NCBI GenBank assembly: GCA_902464375.1
Contig: CABQIM010000090.1
Location: 1-6,606, forward strand
Source of the DNA: an uncultured bacterium
Lineage (GTDB): Bacteria; Cyanobacteriota; Vampirovibrionia; Gastranaerophilales; Gastranaerophilaceae
Direction: 5' to 3'
Length of the DNA: 6,606 bases
Both the position numbers and the translations under genes were made by a program. Positions within the stretch are counted from its first letter, which is position 1. Every line of letters starts with the position of its first letter. Positions 6,477 through 6,606 of the stretch are shown here, piece by piece. Below the pieces are notes generated by a model. It was given only the letters and a program-made list of their open reading frames with translations. It was not told the origin of the DNA and did no database searches.

Positions 6477-6510
6477 GTGCTACGTATGTAGAAATAATTA
6501 TCGACATTCA

Positions 6511-6537
6511 AAAGTTGAAAATTGAAAGTGGAAAGTT
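6511..6537 (+). repeat. A-rich TTGAAA repeat after murE
   Basis: This stretch reads AAAGTTGAAAATTGAAAGTG followed by GAAAGTT, another variant of the TTGAAAG heptamer vocabulary seen after ispE and after the small acidic gene. It begins 34 bases after the murE stop. Unlike the other two copies, no complementary T-rich arm follows, so it is unlikely to fold as a hairpin by itself. No intrinsic terminator is evident between 6477 and 6566; the only small stem there is CTAC/GTAG at 6480-6491. Confidence 0.5.
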
Positions 6538-6566
6538 ATTATAGAACAGTTGGTAATCGCAACTAC

Positions 6567-6600
6567 AAGTAGGGCGCGTCCCCTCTCCTCGGGGGAGGGC
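6567..6600 (+). repeat. GC-rich palindromic interspersed repeat, right copy
   Basis: The stretch begins AAGTAGGGCGCGTCCCC and forms an 8-bp stem: CCCTCTCC (6581-6588) pairs with GGGGAGGG (6592-6599) around a TCG loop, with one T-G wobble. It matches the reverse complement of 86-120, so the two copies face opposite directions. The sequence continues CTAGGGT to the window edge, which recalls the reverse complement of the first 14 bases of the window. The full element probably extends beyond the edge. Confidence 0.7.
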
Positions 6601-6606
6601 TAGGGT

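Noticed and set aside
6480..6491. Terminator for murE formed by CTAC/GTAG
   Set aside because: The stem is only four base pairs and no T run follows.
86..6600. The inverted repeats as ends of a composite transposon or genomic island
   Set aside because: The DNA between them carries only housekeeping genes, there is no transposase or integrase, and the repeats look like short dispersed palindromes.

Overview
The window is an AT-rich bacterial chromosome segment with five credible genes, four of them core housekeeping genes. The MurE carries the DNPR motif of meso-diaminopimelate enzymes. The penicillin-binding protein is a class B enzyme without PASTA domains, and IspE shows the MEP isoprenoid route. 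Together these point to a diderm-type bacterium with DAP peptidoglycan. The N-terminal half of the PBP reads to me like cyanobacterial-lineage FtsI, so a gut Melainabacteria/Vampirovibrionia (Gastranaerophilales-like) source is my best guess. That placement is from memory of family resemblance, is not proven, and an AT-rich gut alphaproteobacterium is an alternative.

Layout from left to right. Positions 1-194 are non-coding, with two GC-rich stem-loops and a GC-rich palindromic repeat. dnaB (replicative helicase) runs leftward from 1595 to 195. A 91-bp divergent promoter region separates it from ispE (1687-2529, rightward), whose start codon sits directly after a perfect extended -10 box, so its mRNA is probably leaderless. 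The 193-bp gap after ispE holds heptamer-like A-rich repeats, a 26-bp near-perfect hairpin and a candidate promoter. An unrecognised small acidic protein follows (2723-3103). A second 140-bp gap carries a related A-rich inverted repeat and a promoter that shares two sequence blocks with the previous one. ftsI (3244-4962) and murE (5010-6476) then form a two-gene cell-wall unit. Positions 6477-6606 are non-coding and hold another A-rich repeat and a second copy of the GC-rich palindromic repeat, inverted relative to the left copy.

The genes cover replication fork unwinding (DnaB), isoprenoid precursor supply that also feeds the undecaprenyl carrier (IspE), peptidoglycan precursor synthesis (MurE) and septal cross-linking (FtsI). 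ftsI-murE is a remnant of the division and cell wall (dcw) cluster, without the usual mraZ/mraW/ftsL genes upstream in this window. I found no defence system, prophage, CRISPR array, transposase or RNA gene. The points worth a second look are the non-coding repeats, the promoter architecture and the small unknown protein.
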